A stretch of DNA of 64,000 bases from Glebionis coronaria (taxonomy: Eukaryota; Streptophyta; Magnoliopsida; Asterales; Asteraceae): contig CM046874.1 in the NCBI GenBank assembly GCA_025667525.1, positions 278,750,380-278,814,379 on the forward strand, given 5' to 3'. How positions within the stretch are numbered: the first letter of the stretch is position 1; every line of letters starts with the position of its first letter. Shown here one piece after another: positions 1 to 10,495 of this stretch. Both the position numbers and the translations under genes were made by a program. The notes beneath the pieces are model-generated. The model ran no database searches and was not told the DNA's origin. It worked only from the letters and a program-made list of their open reading frames with translations.

Positions 1-117
1 CGAGTTGGATTTAATCGACAACAAATCCCGAATCAGAATCGAAAACGTCAACTTTTCTGAAAAGACGAGAAGACAAGAAGAAGAGGAGAAAGCCCACTCA
101 CCAACCAACCACTAGGA

Positions 118-127
118 CTATATATAG
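118..127 (+). promoter_or_regulatory. Putative LTR TATA box
   Basis: CTATATATAG, the same ten bases as in the solo LTR at 13918-13927 and in a comparable position upstream of the short-motif tract. Likely the core promoter of the LTR; no start site can be seen. Confidence 0.5.
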
Positions 128-533
128 TTTTTCTCTTCACACATTAGGAGTTAGTTTTCATTTTTTTCTTTTTCCAGGTTTTGTAGTTCGTCTCATCACA
201 AAACTCCATTAGGGAGTTTGGTGATTTTCATCTTTTCTTTTTGTAAGTTTGATTCAATACTCTTGTTACTTTTCCCTTAATCAATCCATTCCATCTTTTC
301 ATTAATCTTGTTCTTCATCATCTCTTTTTGCAAGTTCTTAAGTTTTTATGTGATTCAAGTTTGATCCTAAAAAATTGTTGATTTAATGTTTTTATTGGTG
401 GGATTTGTTTCTCATGGTATGTTAATGATTTGTGTTTAATTTGGTGAAACCTTTTTGAGTGATTAAGTCGTTTGGATTAAAAACCGTTCCCCTATTTTAC
501 TTGCTGTTGTATCTGTTCTTCATCTGCCCAGAT

Positions 534-1035
534 TTTCCGAATAGACCTTTTAAGTTTGCTTTACTCGGAATATTTCAATTATTCCGAGTAGAGGTTTTAT
601 TTCCTCTTCATTCGGAATATCCCAGATATTCCGAATAGCCCTATTTTCCGCATAGAAGTTCATTTTTCCGAATAGCCTTTTTTCAGTTTCCTTATTCGGA
701 ACTTTTTTCCGAGTAGCCGAATTTTCCGCATAGCAAATCTTTGTATCCCTATTCGGAATATTATTCCGAATAGGCATTATTTTCCGAATTGACTTATTTT
801 CCGCATAGTCCATTTATTCCGAATAGCATTTTTCTTCCGCATAGACAGTTGTTCCGAATAGGTCCTTATTTTCCGAATGAAGCAAATGTTCCGCATAGAG
901 AAGATATTCCGCATGATGTGAACTTTCCGAATAGAGAAATATTTTTATTCCGAATAGAAGTGTTTTCCGAATAGACTGGATTTTCTGCATAGAGCTTTTT
1001 CCGAATGGTCAATATTCCGCATAGGGTATTTTCTC
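534..1035 (+). repeat. Degenerate TTCCGAATAG / TTCCGCATAG tract
   Basis: About 20 copies of TTCCGMATAG (M = A or C), separated by 7-25 bases of unrelated sequence. In the first half several copies are paired with the reverse complement ATTCGGAAT a few bases upstream (for example near 567-591, 620-641 and 752-773), so short hairpins can form. It lies downstream of the LTR TATA box and so would be in the transcript. The short open frames here are by-products of the repeat. Confidence 0.8.
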
Positions 1036-1312
1036 AATAGAATATTTTTCCAGTTTTGCTTATTATTTGTTTTAAGTTTACTTCATTACCATTATACTCA
1101 CTTATCTGTTTAGTAGACTAGAAAACCAAATCCACTTTTTGTCACCAAGAACAAATCATTCTACTTTTAACTGAGATCAATTCGAGAGGATTCCGAGAAA
1201 TCTGAAACCCATAGCAAAAATCCTAATATCAGAAACTTTCATCATTCGAGGTGATTGTAACAAAGACTGTTTGACACTAGACTTAGTGTCATCTCTTATA
1301 CCGAAGACCAGC

Positions 1313-2188
1313 AATACCTGGTAAGGGGATGCCCTATCTTCTTAACCCACATTTCTTAAGTCGACGAGGAAGACAAACCCAAGCATAAAAGACATGCCCA
1401 ACTCCTAATGGGTGTATTTTGTAGGGTTATGTTCGTCATCACCCAAAAAGCGTTATTTGATGTCCAAAACTCTTTTAGACAATCTTTTTCCTCTTCGGAT
1501 CCATTTAGTTCGACAATACCATTGTCCAACTAGCCTTGAAATGAATGACTTCCCCCTTTTAGAAGTCAAAATTTGTGCAAAATTTTGGACCACTTACATT
1601 AAACGCACAACCTTTCCAGCAGCACACAAGATGCACACTTCTTTATTCTTGGTATCTTCTTTGATTTCCATCATTTGAAGTACTTCTTCTCCATGCAACT
1701 TATGTCCCAGCTCAGCCACAAATGACGCAGATTCTTTGTAGCTTCCTACCCAAGAAACACCAACAATGATCTTAACCTTATCACTAAGAGAAGCTTGGTG
1801 TCAAGCTAATGTTGCCTTCCACAGGCTAGAAGTATATCGGGAAGCCCTTCGCGTGAAAATTTTGACGCATGAGCGGTACCAGCCAAAGCTATATTTCCAA
1901 CTTGACATCACATCAGCCTATTAAAGCTTAATAGACTAAAAAACTCTTGAAGAACTAGTAGTAACATTAATGAACTGTTATCTACGCTCACCAAGACGCA
2001 TTGGGGCCCCGGAGGCACATCCAATGAAAACCAAAACTTAAGACGAGTTTGTCCTAGTCAACCCAACCTTGTAAACTTAAAACTTAAGTTCACAAGATTA
2101 CACGTTTAAGGAAAAGTGCCCTCACTTGTTCCCTGAACAAGTAACTTCATCTTTAGCTTCGGGAGCAAAACTAAAATAACGGGGGTGG
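1313..2188. other. Unassigned remnant, probably retroelement 3' region
   Basis: No intact gene. The right edge (about 2150-2188) reads TTCGGGAGCAAAACTAAAAT followed by ACGGGGGTGG, the style of the 3' end of the internal region of Tekay-type gypsy elements (compare 3415-3450 and 12530-12561). One minus-strand coding-like stretch (1612-1803) is listed separately. The rest shows nothing I can name. Confidence 0.3.
1612..1803 (-). pseudogene. Short unrecognised coding-like segment
   Basis: A minus-strand frame open for about 63 codons, ending in TAA near 1612, with balanced amino-acid composition unlike the AT-rich chance frames around it. It contains KIIVGVSWVGSY, then ESASFVAELGHKLHGEEVLQ and EVCILCAAGKVV. 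There is no initiator and a TGA lies just upstream, so if real it is a fragment or exon. I do not recognise the family. It may be captured host sequence or part of a retroelement ORF; a protein search would decide. Confidence 0.25.
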
Positions 2189-3575
2189 TGTAAAAACCCC
2201 TAGAAATTTGGGTTTCTACACACGTCACCGACTTCATTAACGTTATCATTCATCGTACTATATTGTAATAAACTACCTTTACAATGTATCATCACAAGAC
2301 TTACTGTGATTTGGCGGATGATTTCTTAAACTTCTAAATGACTCGTGAATTGTGCATGATAGCTTGAATACAACCTAAAAGCTTATCATGGTAAAAAAGA
2401 TCTAGTACATCTACTCAAATCCTGCCCAGCAGGTCTGCTAGATAGGGCTGGTACTAGTAGGGCTGGTAAAGCTCCAGGTGCCGACAGGGTACTCTGCAAT
2501 ACCTCTATAAGCCAATCAAGGCTCCTTAAGCAAACTGAGTACAATCAGCAACTGGGACCGCAGTCTACCAATGACTCCTCAAAGGTAGGCGGTCTCTGCT
2601 GTCACTCAATCGTGACAAACAGCTGCAAGATCAAAGAAGGTGAACAAGGACTGCCCTTGTGCAGTAAGAGAGATGTGGGTCTTACGCTGAAGACCCCCCC
2701 TCCAAGGTGTGATTATGCCGATGGAGGAAGTAGTTCTCCTCCAACAACCACTGCAAGGCCTCGTGGCCCAATAACCTCGTGCAATCTGAGTATTTACCCA
2801 TATGGTCAAAGAGAGAGAGTCTATGCGCTCATGCATGGCAGTGTACTCCACCTGGCCTGCTATCAACAGGCTGTGGACGTCCATCATGTTCTGCTCCTGG
2901 CTCATGGCCAGAGCAGCAATCCGAACTTAAATAGGACCAGCATGTCTAACTCCGGACCCTCTCCAACCTCAAATCCTGGCTTGTATGTTTTCCAAATGAA
3001 TAAGCTATCGTCAAGAGCTTAACCAACTAAGTATAGTTGATACTACATCGACTTTTCCTAGTTGACAACTTCCAAAGTTTTCCCTCTCTAAATTGTCATT
3101 AATTGATCCGCGAGCTTCTATCACTATATCGGATTAAAGGTCAAACCTTCAGATAATACTATCCATCCATAGTAGTAGCAACATCCAAATACTGCTTAAT
3201 CGGATATATAGAGCGACCCGGATAAAGATCTCTTTGCATTGCCTTCTATTCATCCGTAATGGTAGCATCACTCAGATACTGCCTAATCGGACTTATAGAG
3301 CAATCCAAATAACTATCTCTTTACATTGTTGGCACCATTTGTTTCTGAGCATGTCTAAGACGAACCTTTAGATCTATGACATGTATACCCTAACAGATGA
3401 CAAAGTTTTTAATAGCTTCGAGGACGAAGCTAAAATAACGGGGTGGTGCTGTAAAATCTATGATTTTACCATGAGAATAATGTAATAAAAATCTACTCAA
3501 TGATCCTAGATCATTTCTCAACCTAGTAATAGTAGTCGAGTTTCGAGGACGAAACTCAAGGTGGCATGTGGACGG
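2189..3575. other. Scrambled gypsy remnants with LTR-edge motifs
   Basis: Three times a purine/GGGG stretch is followed by TGTAAAA: at 2189 (TGTAAAAACCCC), 3450 (TGTAAAATCTATG) and 3576 (TGTAAAACCCGAG). This is the PPT-to-LTR junction pattern of Tekay/Del elements, and each is preceded by a CGAGGACGAA-like or related motif. Between them, 2400-3030 is GC-richer and holds overlapping frames on both strands (plus 2612-3022, minus 2606-2905) with no domain I can identify. Probably collapsed ends of several related elements. Confidence 0.4.
2606..2905 (-). pseudogene. Unrecognised GC-rich open frame
   Basis: A 99-codon minus-strand frame whose first half (EYTAMHERIDSLSLTIWVNT) looks like ordinary protein, possibly a short coiled coil. 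The upstream codons in the same frame also read as protein (RIAALAMSQEQ), so the true start is not fixed. The opposite strand is open too (2612-3022), which weakens the case. No family assigned; perhaps an old gag-type fragment. Confidence 0.2.
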
Positions 3576-4280
3576 TGTAAAACCCGAGAATTTTTCGTTC
3601 ATTAAATAATAATGAAGTATGCTTCAAAACCCTTTTTGAACCATACAAAAGTCATCGGATTTGAAAAATTTGACAAAAGTCATACAACCCGCATACCGAC
3701 AATTCAATAATTTAATTTCATAAATTATTGTCGAAAAATACTTGATAAACAATTTGATTAAATTGTTTAATATTACATTTATCTACGGAATGATTAAATG
3801 AGAAGTATTTCTACTAAAACGATACTTACGTTATACAAAAGATAAATGACAAATACTTGTCGTTTAAATAACGATCACGATTTTCGTATTTATACGTCAT
3901 ATAAATACTCCATCTTATTGGAAAAATGATTTTTGGATCAATTACGAAATCCTTGTAAGATGAATAAATAATTCATAAATCCCGAACGTGCCCCGAACCG
4001 TGTAATAACGTAAGTTATAATACAAGATACACTTTAGGCCCAATTGTGGCCTTATAAGCCCAACTAATTAAGCCTTGGATAGTAATGGGCTTAATAAGCC
4101 CAATAAGAGAATTAAGGAGCGCAACAAGTCTTTTGGCCCATTAGACAAGCCACCAACACACCTCACTTCCCCATTGGGCCAACTCTAGGTTGGTGACACA
4201 TGTCCATCATGTCCCCCCACCTTCTTGCTTCTCATTGGACAAAGCTAAAGGGGTGACACTTGTCACCTTTCACTCTCACC

Positions 4281-4290
4281 CTATTTAAGG
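4281..4290 (+). promoter_or_regulatory. Putative LTR TATA box
   Basis: CTATTTAAGG about 705 bases into the LTR, followed by a C/T-rich leader (4310-4375), the usual layout of a plant LTR promoter and transcription start. Confidence 0.4.
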
Positions 4291-4575
4291 GCTATGCCCC
4301 CTCATGTTCTTCATTCTTCTCACACAAAACACACACACACACAAAAAATTCTCTCTCTCTTTTCTTTTCTTCTTTGTGCCGTGAACCCCAACCCACCAAG
4401 ATCATCCAATTTTTGATTTTCTTGTTTGAATCTTCAAAAACAAATCAAAGACCCATCTTGGAAATCTCGAAATCTACACATTGGTATGTAAATCTCCTAC
4501 ATGCATCAACTTTCAAGATTTTCTTTTATTTCCATGATGGATCTATACATGCATGATGGTAACGTCAAGAAAAAC

Positions 4576-4739
4576 GTGTAGATCTACCCCGGATCTACAC
4601 ATGCATCAAGTAAAATGTGTAGATCTACCCCGGATCTACACATGCATCAAGTAAAACGTGTAGATCTACCCCGGATCTATACATGCATCAAGTGAAACTT
4701 GTAGATCTATTCCGGATCTATCCATGCATGGTGGTCACA
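4576..4739 (+). repeat. 41-bp tandem repeat, each unit a hairpin
   Basis: Four units starting at 4576, 4617, 4658 and 4699, exactly 41 bases apart, the last one diverged. Each unit contains GTGTAGATC and its perfect complement GATCTACAC separated by seven bases (TACCCCG), then ATGCATCAAG. The array lies in the presumed transcribed part of the LTR; a related single copy sits just upstream (near 4470-4560). Confidence 0.9.
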
Positions 4740-4870
4740 TCAAGTGTTGACGAGATCTTGGATGGTTACTTGCTCACTCACTAGTACAATGACTTTGATA
4801 AGCCTCGTAAGATCTACATCTTGTTCTTATTTATCATTTCTTTTATTTTTCTTAATCTTATATATATTCC

Positions 4871-5062
<192 letters not shown>

Positions 5063-5298
5063 GAAATGGGTTAATGAGTATTGGGACAATGTGTATGAAA
5101 TTTTGAACACTAAAAATCAAGCTAAACAAGCACTAGTAACAATGTGATTCATAACAATTTTTGAACCGTAACAAACAGATTGCATGTAAAACTCAGTAGA
5201 TTTGGGATACTAAAAACTTACATATTAATATAGATAATTGTTTTATGGTTAATTCCCCGGGTGACTCGTCTCGTGACGAATTCTAGATAGTAAGATAT

Positions 5299-5665
5299 GA
5301 CCAAAATAGTGAAAACTAGTCAGATCTGAACATACTGTTTTGATGGATTGTTTTCTCGTAAAATTTGTTTACTGACCTACGAATATGTAAAATTAAAAGT
5401 TGTGTATAAAATCATGAAGAACTAGAATATTGGATTATTTACCAATTCCTTACGGTTTGTAAATGGTGACCAAAATAGTGAAAACTAGTCAGATCTGAAC
5501 ATACTGTCTTCACGGACTGTTTTCTCATATAAGAACTATGAATCATTGAAACAGGTGAAACTGTAGGTTGTAGATAAAATCATGAACAAATAGAATCAAT
5601 TGGATGATTTACCAGTTCCTTACGGTTTGGAAATGGCGACCAAAATGGTGAAAACGAGTTCGGCT
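5299..5665 (+). repeat. 169-bp tandem repeat, about 2.2 copies
   Basis: Copies start with GACCAAAATAGTGAAAACTA at 5299 and 5468 and with GACCAAAATGGTGAAAACGA at 5638, so the spacing is 169 then 170 bases. Each unit includes an AGTCAGATCTGAACATACTG block and ends with CCTTACGGTTTG before the next copy. Confidence 0.85.
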
Positions 5666-5699
5666 GCCCAAAAACAGCCAACTCTTCTAAGTTAGGAAA

Positions 5700-7161
5700 T
5701 GGGTTAATTAGCTATGAAAAGTATAAATTTGGGGTAATTAGACTTATAATAAGTTTAGTACATGAGTTAATGATGGTTTTGGTCTAAAGAACACACTTAG
5801 ATGATTTACGGTTCAAGGGATATGAAAAAATTAGTAGGACATGTCGGGAAAATTATAATAAACGGATTATAACTCATTAACGTAAAATGTGATGATTTTT
5901 ATATAAACCAACGTGGTAGGATCCACTTGTCAGGGATCTTGGACTTATTTATATACTGATGACTAGATGACCCGAGACCCGACCAACGTGAAATATTAAG
6001 TGTATGAGGTTGTGTTGTGTTTTAGAACCCAAAATTTATACAAAGTGGACTTGGGCCATAAAAGCCCAACTTACACTTGTAGTGGCTATTGGGCCATTAT
6101 TGGACCTAAGATTAATAACCAATTTAGAGTAGTATACTGAATTTAAAATGGACTTAGGTCATATACTTGGGTAGTGGACCTCTATTGGGCTTAAGATGGG
6201 CTAAAAGTGTCAACTTGGATTTTTCACTTAAAAATGACTAAGTGTTCACCTAAAAGTTTTATAAGGAATCATAAAACTTATGCAATGTCCAAGAACTTAT
6301 TAAAACATACTTTTTACATATATGTACGATTTATTTCTTGTCTCAAGCCTAAGACGCGCCTCGTTATCTTTAGGTCTCGTATGATCATGTATCGGTTGTT
6401 GACATGTATTCTTGATTGACGTTCGTTCTCTATTAACTATTATGATGATTGTATCAGGTGAGTTTACAGCCCTATTTAAACTTTGATAAAACTTTCCCTT
6501 TTGGGAAAGAAAATATGTAAACATATATTGGACATGAATGGATTGTATAAACTGGATTATGATTGCTTACTATTGAAACTGATAAATTGTTGTAAATCGC
6601 CCGAATGTTATAAATAGTTCTATTAGGGATTGACCATCCTCGTCTAGGTGAGTCATGCTCACTGTGCCTTGGCCGGGACAACAGACGTATACCATGTTGG
6701 AACAGGAATGGGTGTCTTTTTGTAAGACACTACGTCCTCATCTGTTAAGGACTATGGGGTTAAGCTTCTGTTTCTAATAATAAACAAATGTTATTTACAT
6801 TTTAGTAAGAATGCTTTGTGCATTATTACTTCTAGGATTATTGTATGTCTAAACTAACTATTTGATTAAAATCTTGTAAATTCACCAACTTTATGTTGAC
6901 CCCCGTTAGTATGTTTTGCACAGGTTATTTAGCAAGATTATTTGAGCATGGATTGAGCATTCATTTAGGAGCATAAAAATGACGGGGGATTATCTTTTAC
7001 TGGGATATTCATAACAAATGTTATTCAATGATTTAAATGATTGTACCAATTCAATGTATACATCAATTGTATTTCAAAAATCATATAATTATGATATGTG
7101 CTTTGTAAGCTATTTGCTCATCGATCCACCACTATGATACCCGCTTTACGGGGGTGTTATA
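5700..7161 (+). other. Rest of the long gypsy LTR, no gene seen
   Basis: AT-rich, with stops in all frames. It includes GGGCC(A/T)-type short motifs in the 6050-6200 part and ends at the TGTTATA edge. The frames at 6207-6681 are short, overlapping and on both strands; I do not regard them as genes. Confidence 0.5.
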
Positions 7162-7229
7162 GAGATGCTTTTATGACACGCCATAATCACGCGTGACATT
7201 CAATTTACCAAAATAGGGTGCTAAAATTA

Positions 7230-7243
7230 TTGTATCAGAGCCA
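7230..7243 (+). promoter_or_regulatory. Primer-binding site, initiator-Met tRNA type
   Basis: TTGTATCAGAGCC, one base from the standard TGGTATCAGAGCC that pairs with the 3' end of initiator-Met tRNA, placed five bases after the 5' LTR end at 7225. Confidence 0.8.
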
Positions 7244-7246
7244 AGG

Positions 7247-7676
7247 CTTCGACCTATAGGCTCTCAAAACATGACATGTGATTAGTGGGTAGTCACTATG
7301 GTCTTCCTAGCACTAACAGTCGGTTTTCATGCATTCATTCATTTTCATTGTTACTTCATGCATTCCTATCATGTCGCAGGTTTATGACTAAGTAATGGTT
7401 GGTACAGGACCGGCCCTATTTAGTCGCATGTGCTTTTATCGAAACTTTTAACTTTGGGACCGACCCATAGGCGTCCCCTCGCTATGTCTTTTGTTTTGGG
7501 TGAACTGACCATAGGCGTTTGCCCTCGCGCATATAAAAGTTTTTATAAACTGCATCATGTATTCATGTACTTTTTTCACGCATAAAATTTTTCTCATGAT
7601 TTATTGGCATAATTTTTTTTATGTATGTATATTATGTTTTATCACTTTAATCATGCATTTTGTTTTATACTATCAG
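7247..7676 (+). other. Tekay 5' leader, non-coding
   Basis: No gene. The last bases before the gag start are pyrimidine-rich and end TACTATCAG directly before ATGG, which looks like a 3' splice site, so a leader intron is possible. The frames starting at 7557 are upstream read-in from the gag frame. Confidence 0.4.
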
Positions 7677-8410
7677 ATGGTTCTCATACGCGAGCAGGAA
7701 CAACTCAATGCAGCAGTTCAAGCTGCAATGCAGGCCATGCTTTCTCAGCTGAGGAACAAAATCAGGGCCGAGGTGCAAGCTGTCAACAATCAGCACCAGC
7801 ACCAACATCCTAATCCTCCTCCTCCTCCTCCAGCAACACTGGTCACATGGCTAGAGAGATTCAACAAGAAACGTCCTTGATCCTTCGAGAGGACTAACAG
7901 CCCCAGTGAGGTTGAAAGTTGGTTAGCTCATATCGAGAAGATATTTGATGCAATGTGCTGCGACCCTGTCTTCAAGGCAAGGTTGGCGTGTTATAAGTTC
8001 GAAGGTGACGTGCTGGGATGGTGGAAGGCATTGAAGCAGTCTGAGGGAGGTGACAATTGGGTGGCTGGCTTGACTTGGGCTCAGTTCAGGGAGTTAGTGA
8101 TAGGACAGTTCTTCCCCATGGCTGAGCAGGACAAGCTGAAGAGGGAGTACCACGGGACCAGGTAGAGAGCTGGGGAGAACAACAACGATTTCATGTAGCG
8201 CTTTCTTCGTTTGACTGGTTTTCTTGGCGCAGGAGCAGGTACTACCGAAGAGCAAGCATGCCACTTTCGTTGGGCTCTTCGTACATCGATCGCCAATAAC
8301 TTGGTGTGTGCTACCTTAAACACGGTGGCACAAGTAGCCGATGCAGCACGTAAGCTGGAGATGCTGCAGAAGAGAGATGAATTTGGTGAGGCAGAGAGAC
8401 CCGAGAAGAG

Positions 8411-8494
8411 GTAATTTTCGTCACTCAACGGTGATCATTCCAGTTCATTCAGTACTATCCAAATATTATCTTTCTCATAAACTGCATCTTACAG
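8411..8494 (+). other. Intron-like segment 1 in gag (84 bp)
   Basis: Starts GTAATTTTCG and ends CATCTTACAG; about 35% GC against roughly half in the flanking coding sequence. Removal joins AG to GCAGAAG and keeps gag open (phase 2) through the next 150 bases, which read as normal Gag linker rich in Q, N, T and R. Confidence 0.6.
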
Positions 8495-8644
8495 GCAGAA
8501 GACTGGGGACCGGTCTCAACCGGCTACTCAGCAACAGCCTACTCAGCCCAAGGGTAACAGTCAGACCCAAGACCGTTCTGCTACGGATAGGCTTGGCGGT
8601 AATGATAATTACCATAACAACGCTGGCAACTCCAACAGCAGCAG

Positions 8645-8718
8645 GTCCCTAAACTTACTCATTTCTTATGTTACATGTTTATGATTCATAATTCTGACAC
8701 TTCAACATCTTCTACCAG
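8645..8718 (+). other. Intron-like segment 2 in gag (74 bp)
   Basis: Starts GTCCCTAAAC and ends ATCTTCTACCAG, with a CTGAC branch-point-like motif and a pyrimidine-rich run before the acceptor; about 32% GC. Removal (phase 2) continues the same frame into RNHGN and then a TAG at 8732. Confidence 0.55.
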
Positions 8719-8768
8719 GAATCATGGCAACTAGAGGGAGCAGGACCGCAGAGGTGCACAGCCTAACC

Positions 8769-8859
8769 GTACAGCCATCACTAGTATTATGTCTTACGAT
8801 TTTCTACATCGTCCTATTTGTACCCATAAACCATGTCTCATGTGTACTTTTCTAAACAG
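8769..8859 (+). other. Intron-like segment 3 in gag (91 bp)
   Basis: Starts GTACAGCCAT and ends CTTTTCTAAACAG; about 36% GC. Removal joins C to GC TCC CAG (phase 1) and leads straight into the frame of the nucleocapsid (PVGGYTHPLC, then the zinc knuckle). Confidence 0.55.
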
Positions 8860-9020
8860 GCTCCCAGCCAGCAAGGGCACCTGTTGGAGGGTATACTCAC
8901 CCTCTCTGCACTACCTGCAACCGTAGGCACCGAAGGCCATGTCACCGCGACAGTGATGCTTGCTTCAAGTATGGCCTTACTGGTCATCGCATGAAGGATC
9001 GCTGCAATGGTGAGATATAG

Positions 9021-10070
9021 GGCACATCTGGATATGTCGACTCCAAGCCACCTCCTACTACTGGGCGGGTGTACACGACCTCTCGCGATCAGGCCAAAAA
9101 GTCTACAGGTACTATCACTGGAATCTTGTATATGTATGGTCAAGCTGCATGTGTTTTATTTGACACGGGTGCTACTCATTCGGTCATTTCTACTGCATAT
9201 GCTAAGAATGTTAGGATATCCCCTATGCCATTAGAGAATGTATTAAGCATTTCCACGCCTTTAAGAGACTCTGTACGCATAACCCATGGGTACAAGAGCC
9301 TTCCCCTAGAGTTTGACGTCAAGATTCGTCCAGTTGACGCACTTCCATTAGATATGTGCGATTTTGACATGATATTGGGCATGGACTGGCTATCCAAACA
9401 TCACAACACCATTGACTGCCATTCATATCGGGTCATCTTCGGTGATGTAAATGCACCAGAGTACATTCACAATGGTTTCATACCCGGAAGGTCTGTACAA
9501 ATAATTTCAACCTTACAAGCACGTGCACTACTGTCACATGGCTGTGATGGCTATCTTGCTATTGTTCATGATCTGGAGGCTGAATCTCCATCTACCCAGA
9601 ATCATCCAATCGTGTCAGAATTCCCAGACGTGTTTCCAGAAGAACTTTCGGGCATACCACCTGCTCGTGAAGTGGATTTTAATATTGAGCTCATCCCAGG
9701 AGCTGAGCTAATTTCTAAGGCTCCTTATCGCATGGCTCTCATAGAGCTGAAGGAGTTAAAGGAACAACTGCAGGAACTGTTGGAACGCGGTTTCATTCGA
9801 CCTAGTGCTTCTCCATGGGGCACACCTGTTCTATTCGTAAAGAAGAAGTACGACAGTATGCGTCTCTGCATAGATTATCGTGAACTTAACAAGATCACCA
9901 TTAGGAATAGATATCCATTGCCACGCATTGATGACTTGTTTGACCAACTCCAAGGGGCCAAACATTTCTCCAAGATTGATCTAAGGTCGGGCTATCATCA
10001 GTTACGGGTTAAAGAGCAGGACATTGCAAGACTACTTTCCGTACAAGCTATGGGCACTACGAATTCGTAG
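9021..10070 (+). pseudogene. pol: Tekay pol: aspartic protease and first half of RT
   Basis: Protease active site DTGATHS near 9160-9180, then the retropepsin second motif [11 protein letters not shown] near 9361-9392. RT begins with the P-A-R-E-V linker and the primer-grip-upstream motifs ([46 protein letters not shown]). The frame is lost near 10025-10040, just after the [12 protein letters not shown] block, by a small deletion; the next RT motifs continue in another frame from 10073. Protease cuts Gag-Pol; RT copies RNA to DNA in the particle. Confidence 0.85.
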
Positions 10071-10072
10071 TC

Positions 10073-10495
10073 ATGCCATTTGGCCTTACCAATGCTCTAG
10101 CTGTCTTCATGGATTTGATGAACCGTATTTTCCATGAATTACTTGACAAGTTCGTCATTGTCTTCATTGACGACATTCTGATTTTCTCTAAGTCAAAGGA
10201 GGAACACGAAGACCATCTTCGTATTGTACTACAGATACTTCGCCAGAAGCAGCTGTATGCCAAATTCTCCAAGTGCGAGTTCTGGTTAGACAAGGTGGCA
10301 TTCCTAGGCCACATTGTATCAGCAGAAGGAATAACCATGGACCCAACAAAGGTTGAGGCTATTACTAAGTGCCCAAGACCGACATCAGCGACTGAAGTTC
10401 ACAGTTTCCTAGGCTTAGCTGGTTACTACCGTAGGGTGGTAGAGAAATTTTCCCGTTTAACACTGCCTTTTACCAAAATGATGCGGAAAGGGTAG
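10073..10495 (+). pseudogene. pol: Tekay pol: catalytic half of RT
   Basis: Carries MPFGLTNA, the catalytic FIDDILIFS (10163-10189, two Asp retained), the [19 protein letters not shown] thumb-side motif and [10 protein letters not shown]. The open frame ends at TAG 10493. Same frame as the RNase H that follows, so one polyprotein originally. Catalytic residues look sound; the break is upstream (frameshift) and downstream (stop). Confidence 0.85.

Larger units (their letters stand above)
1..1312 (+). mobile_element. Athila/Tat-like LTR, cut by the window edge
   Basis: Left end of the window reads like the second half of a long gypsy LTR. Seen: a purine-rich stretch, then a TATA box (118-127), a leader, a tract of TTCCG motifs (about 534-1035), then a GATCAATTCGA block near 1168 and CTTATACCG near 1294. 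The same order of parts occurs in the well-delimited solo LTR at 13419-15113, which is the main reason for the call. The right end (CA near 1310) is approximate; no primer-binding site follows it. No coding capacity. Clade assignment is inference from that comparison. Confidence 0.5.
7677..9020 (+). pseudogene. gag: Tekay gag (capsid/nucleocapsid), broken, with intron-like segments
   Basis: Capsid part: MVLIREQEQL start, a proline run, then the retrotransposon gag core (EVESWLAHIEKIFDAM, GWWKALKQ, FRELVIGQFFP, EQACHFRWALR). Start at 7677 chosen because it is the first ATG in the core frame and follows a splice-like CAG. Nucleocapsid part near 8958-9008 is a CCHC knuckle with its second Cys changed to Tyr (CFKYG). 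From 8411 the reading frame continues only if three GT-AG segments are skipped (8411-8494, 8645-8718, 8769-8859). Stops after skipping: TGA 7878, TAG 8163, 8196, 8732 and 9018. The protein would coat genomic RNA in cytoplasmic particles; this copy cannot make it intact. Confidence 0.8.

Noticed and set aside
534..1035. CRISPR array
   Set aside because: Repeats are only ten bases, spacers irregular, and the host is a plant.
2612..3022. 136-codon plus-strand frame as a gene
   Set aside because: No domain, Ser/Pro/Arg-rich, overlapped by an open minus frame; composition effect of a GC-rich patch.
7162..7225. Short remnant as an independent LTR
   Set aside because: It aligns with the end of the LTR at 17253 and lies before the primer site, so it is the tail of the Tekay 5' LTR.
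7625..7813. 62-codon frame overlapping gag start
   Set aside because: Shadow of gag in another frame.
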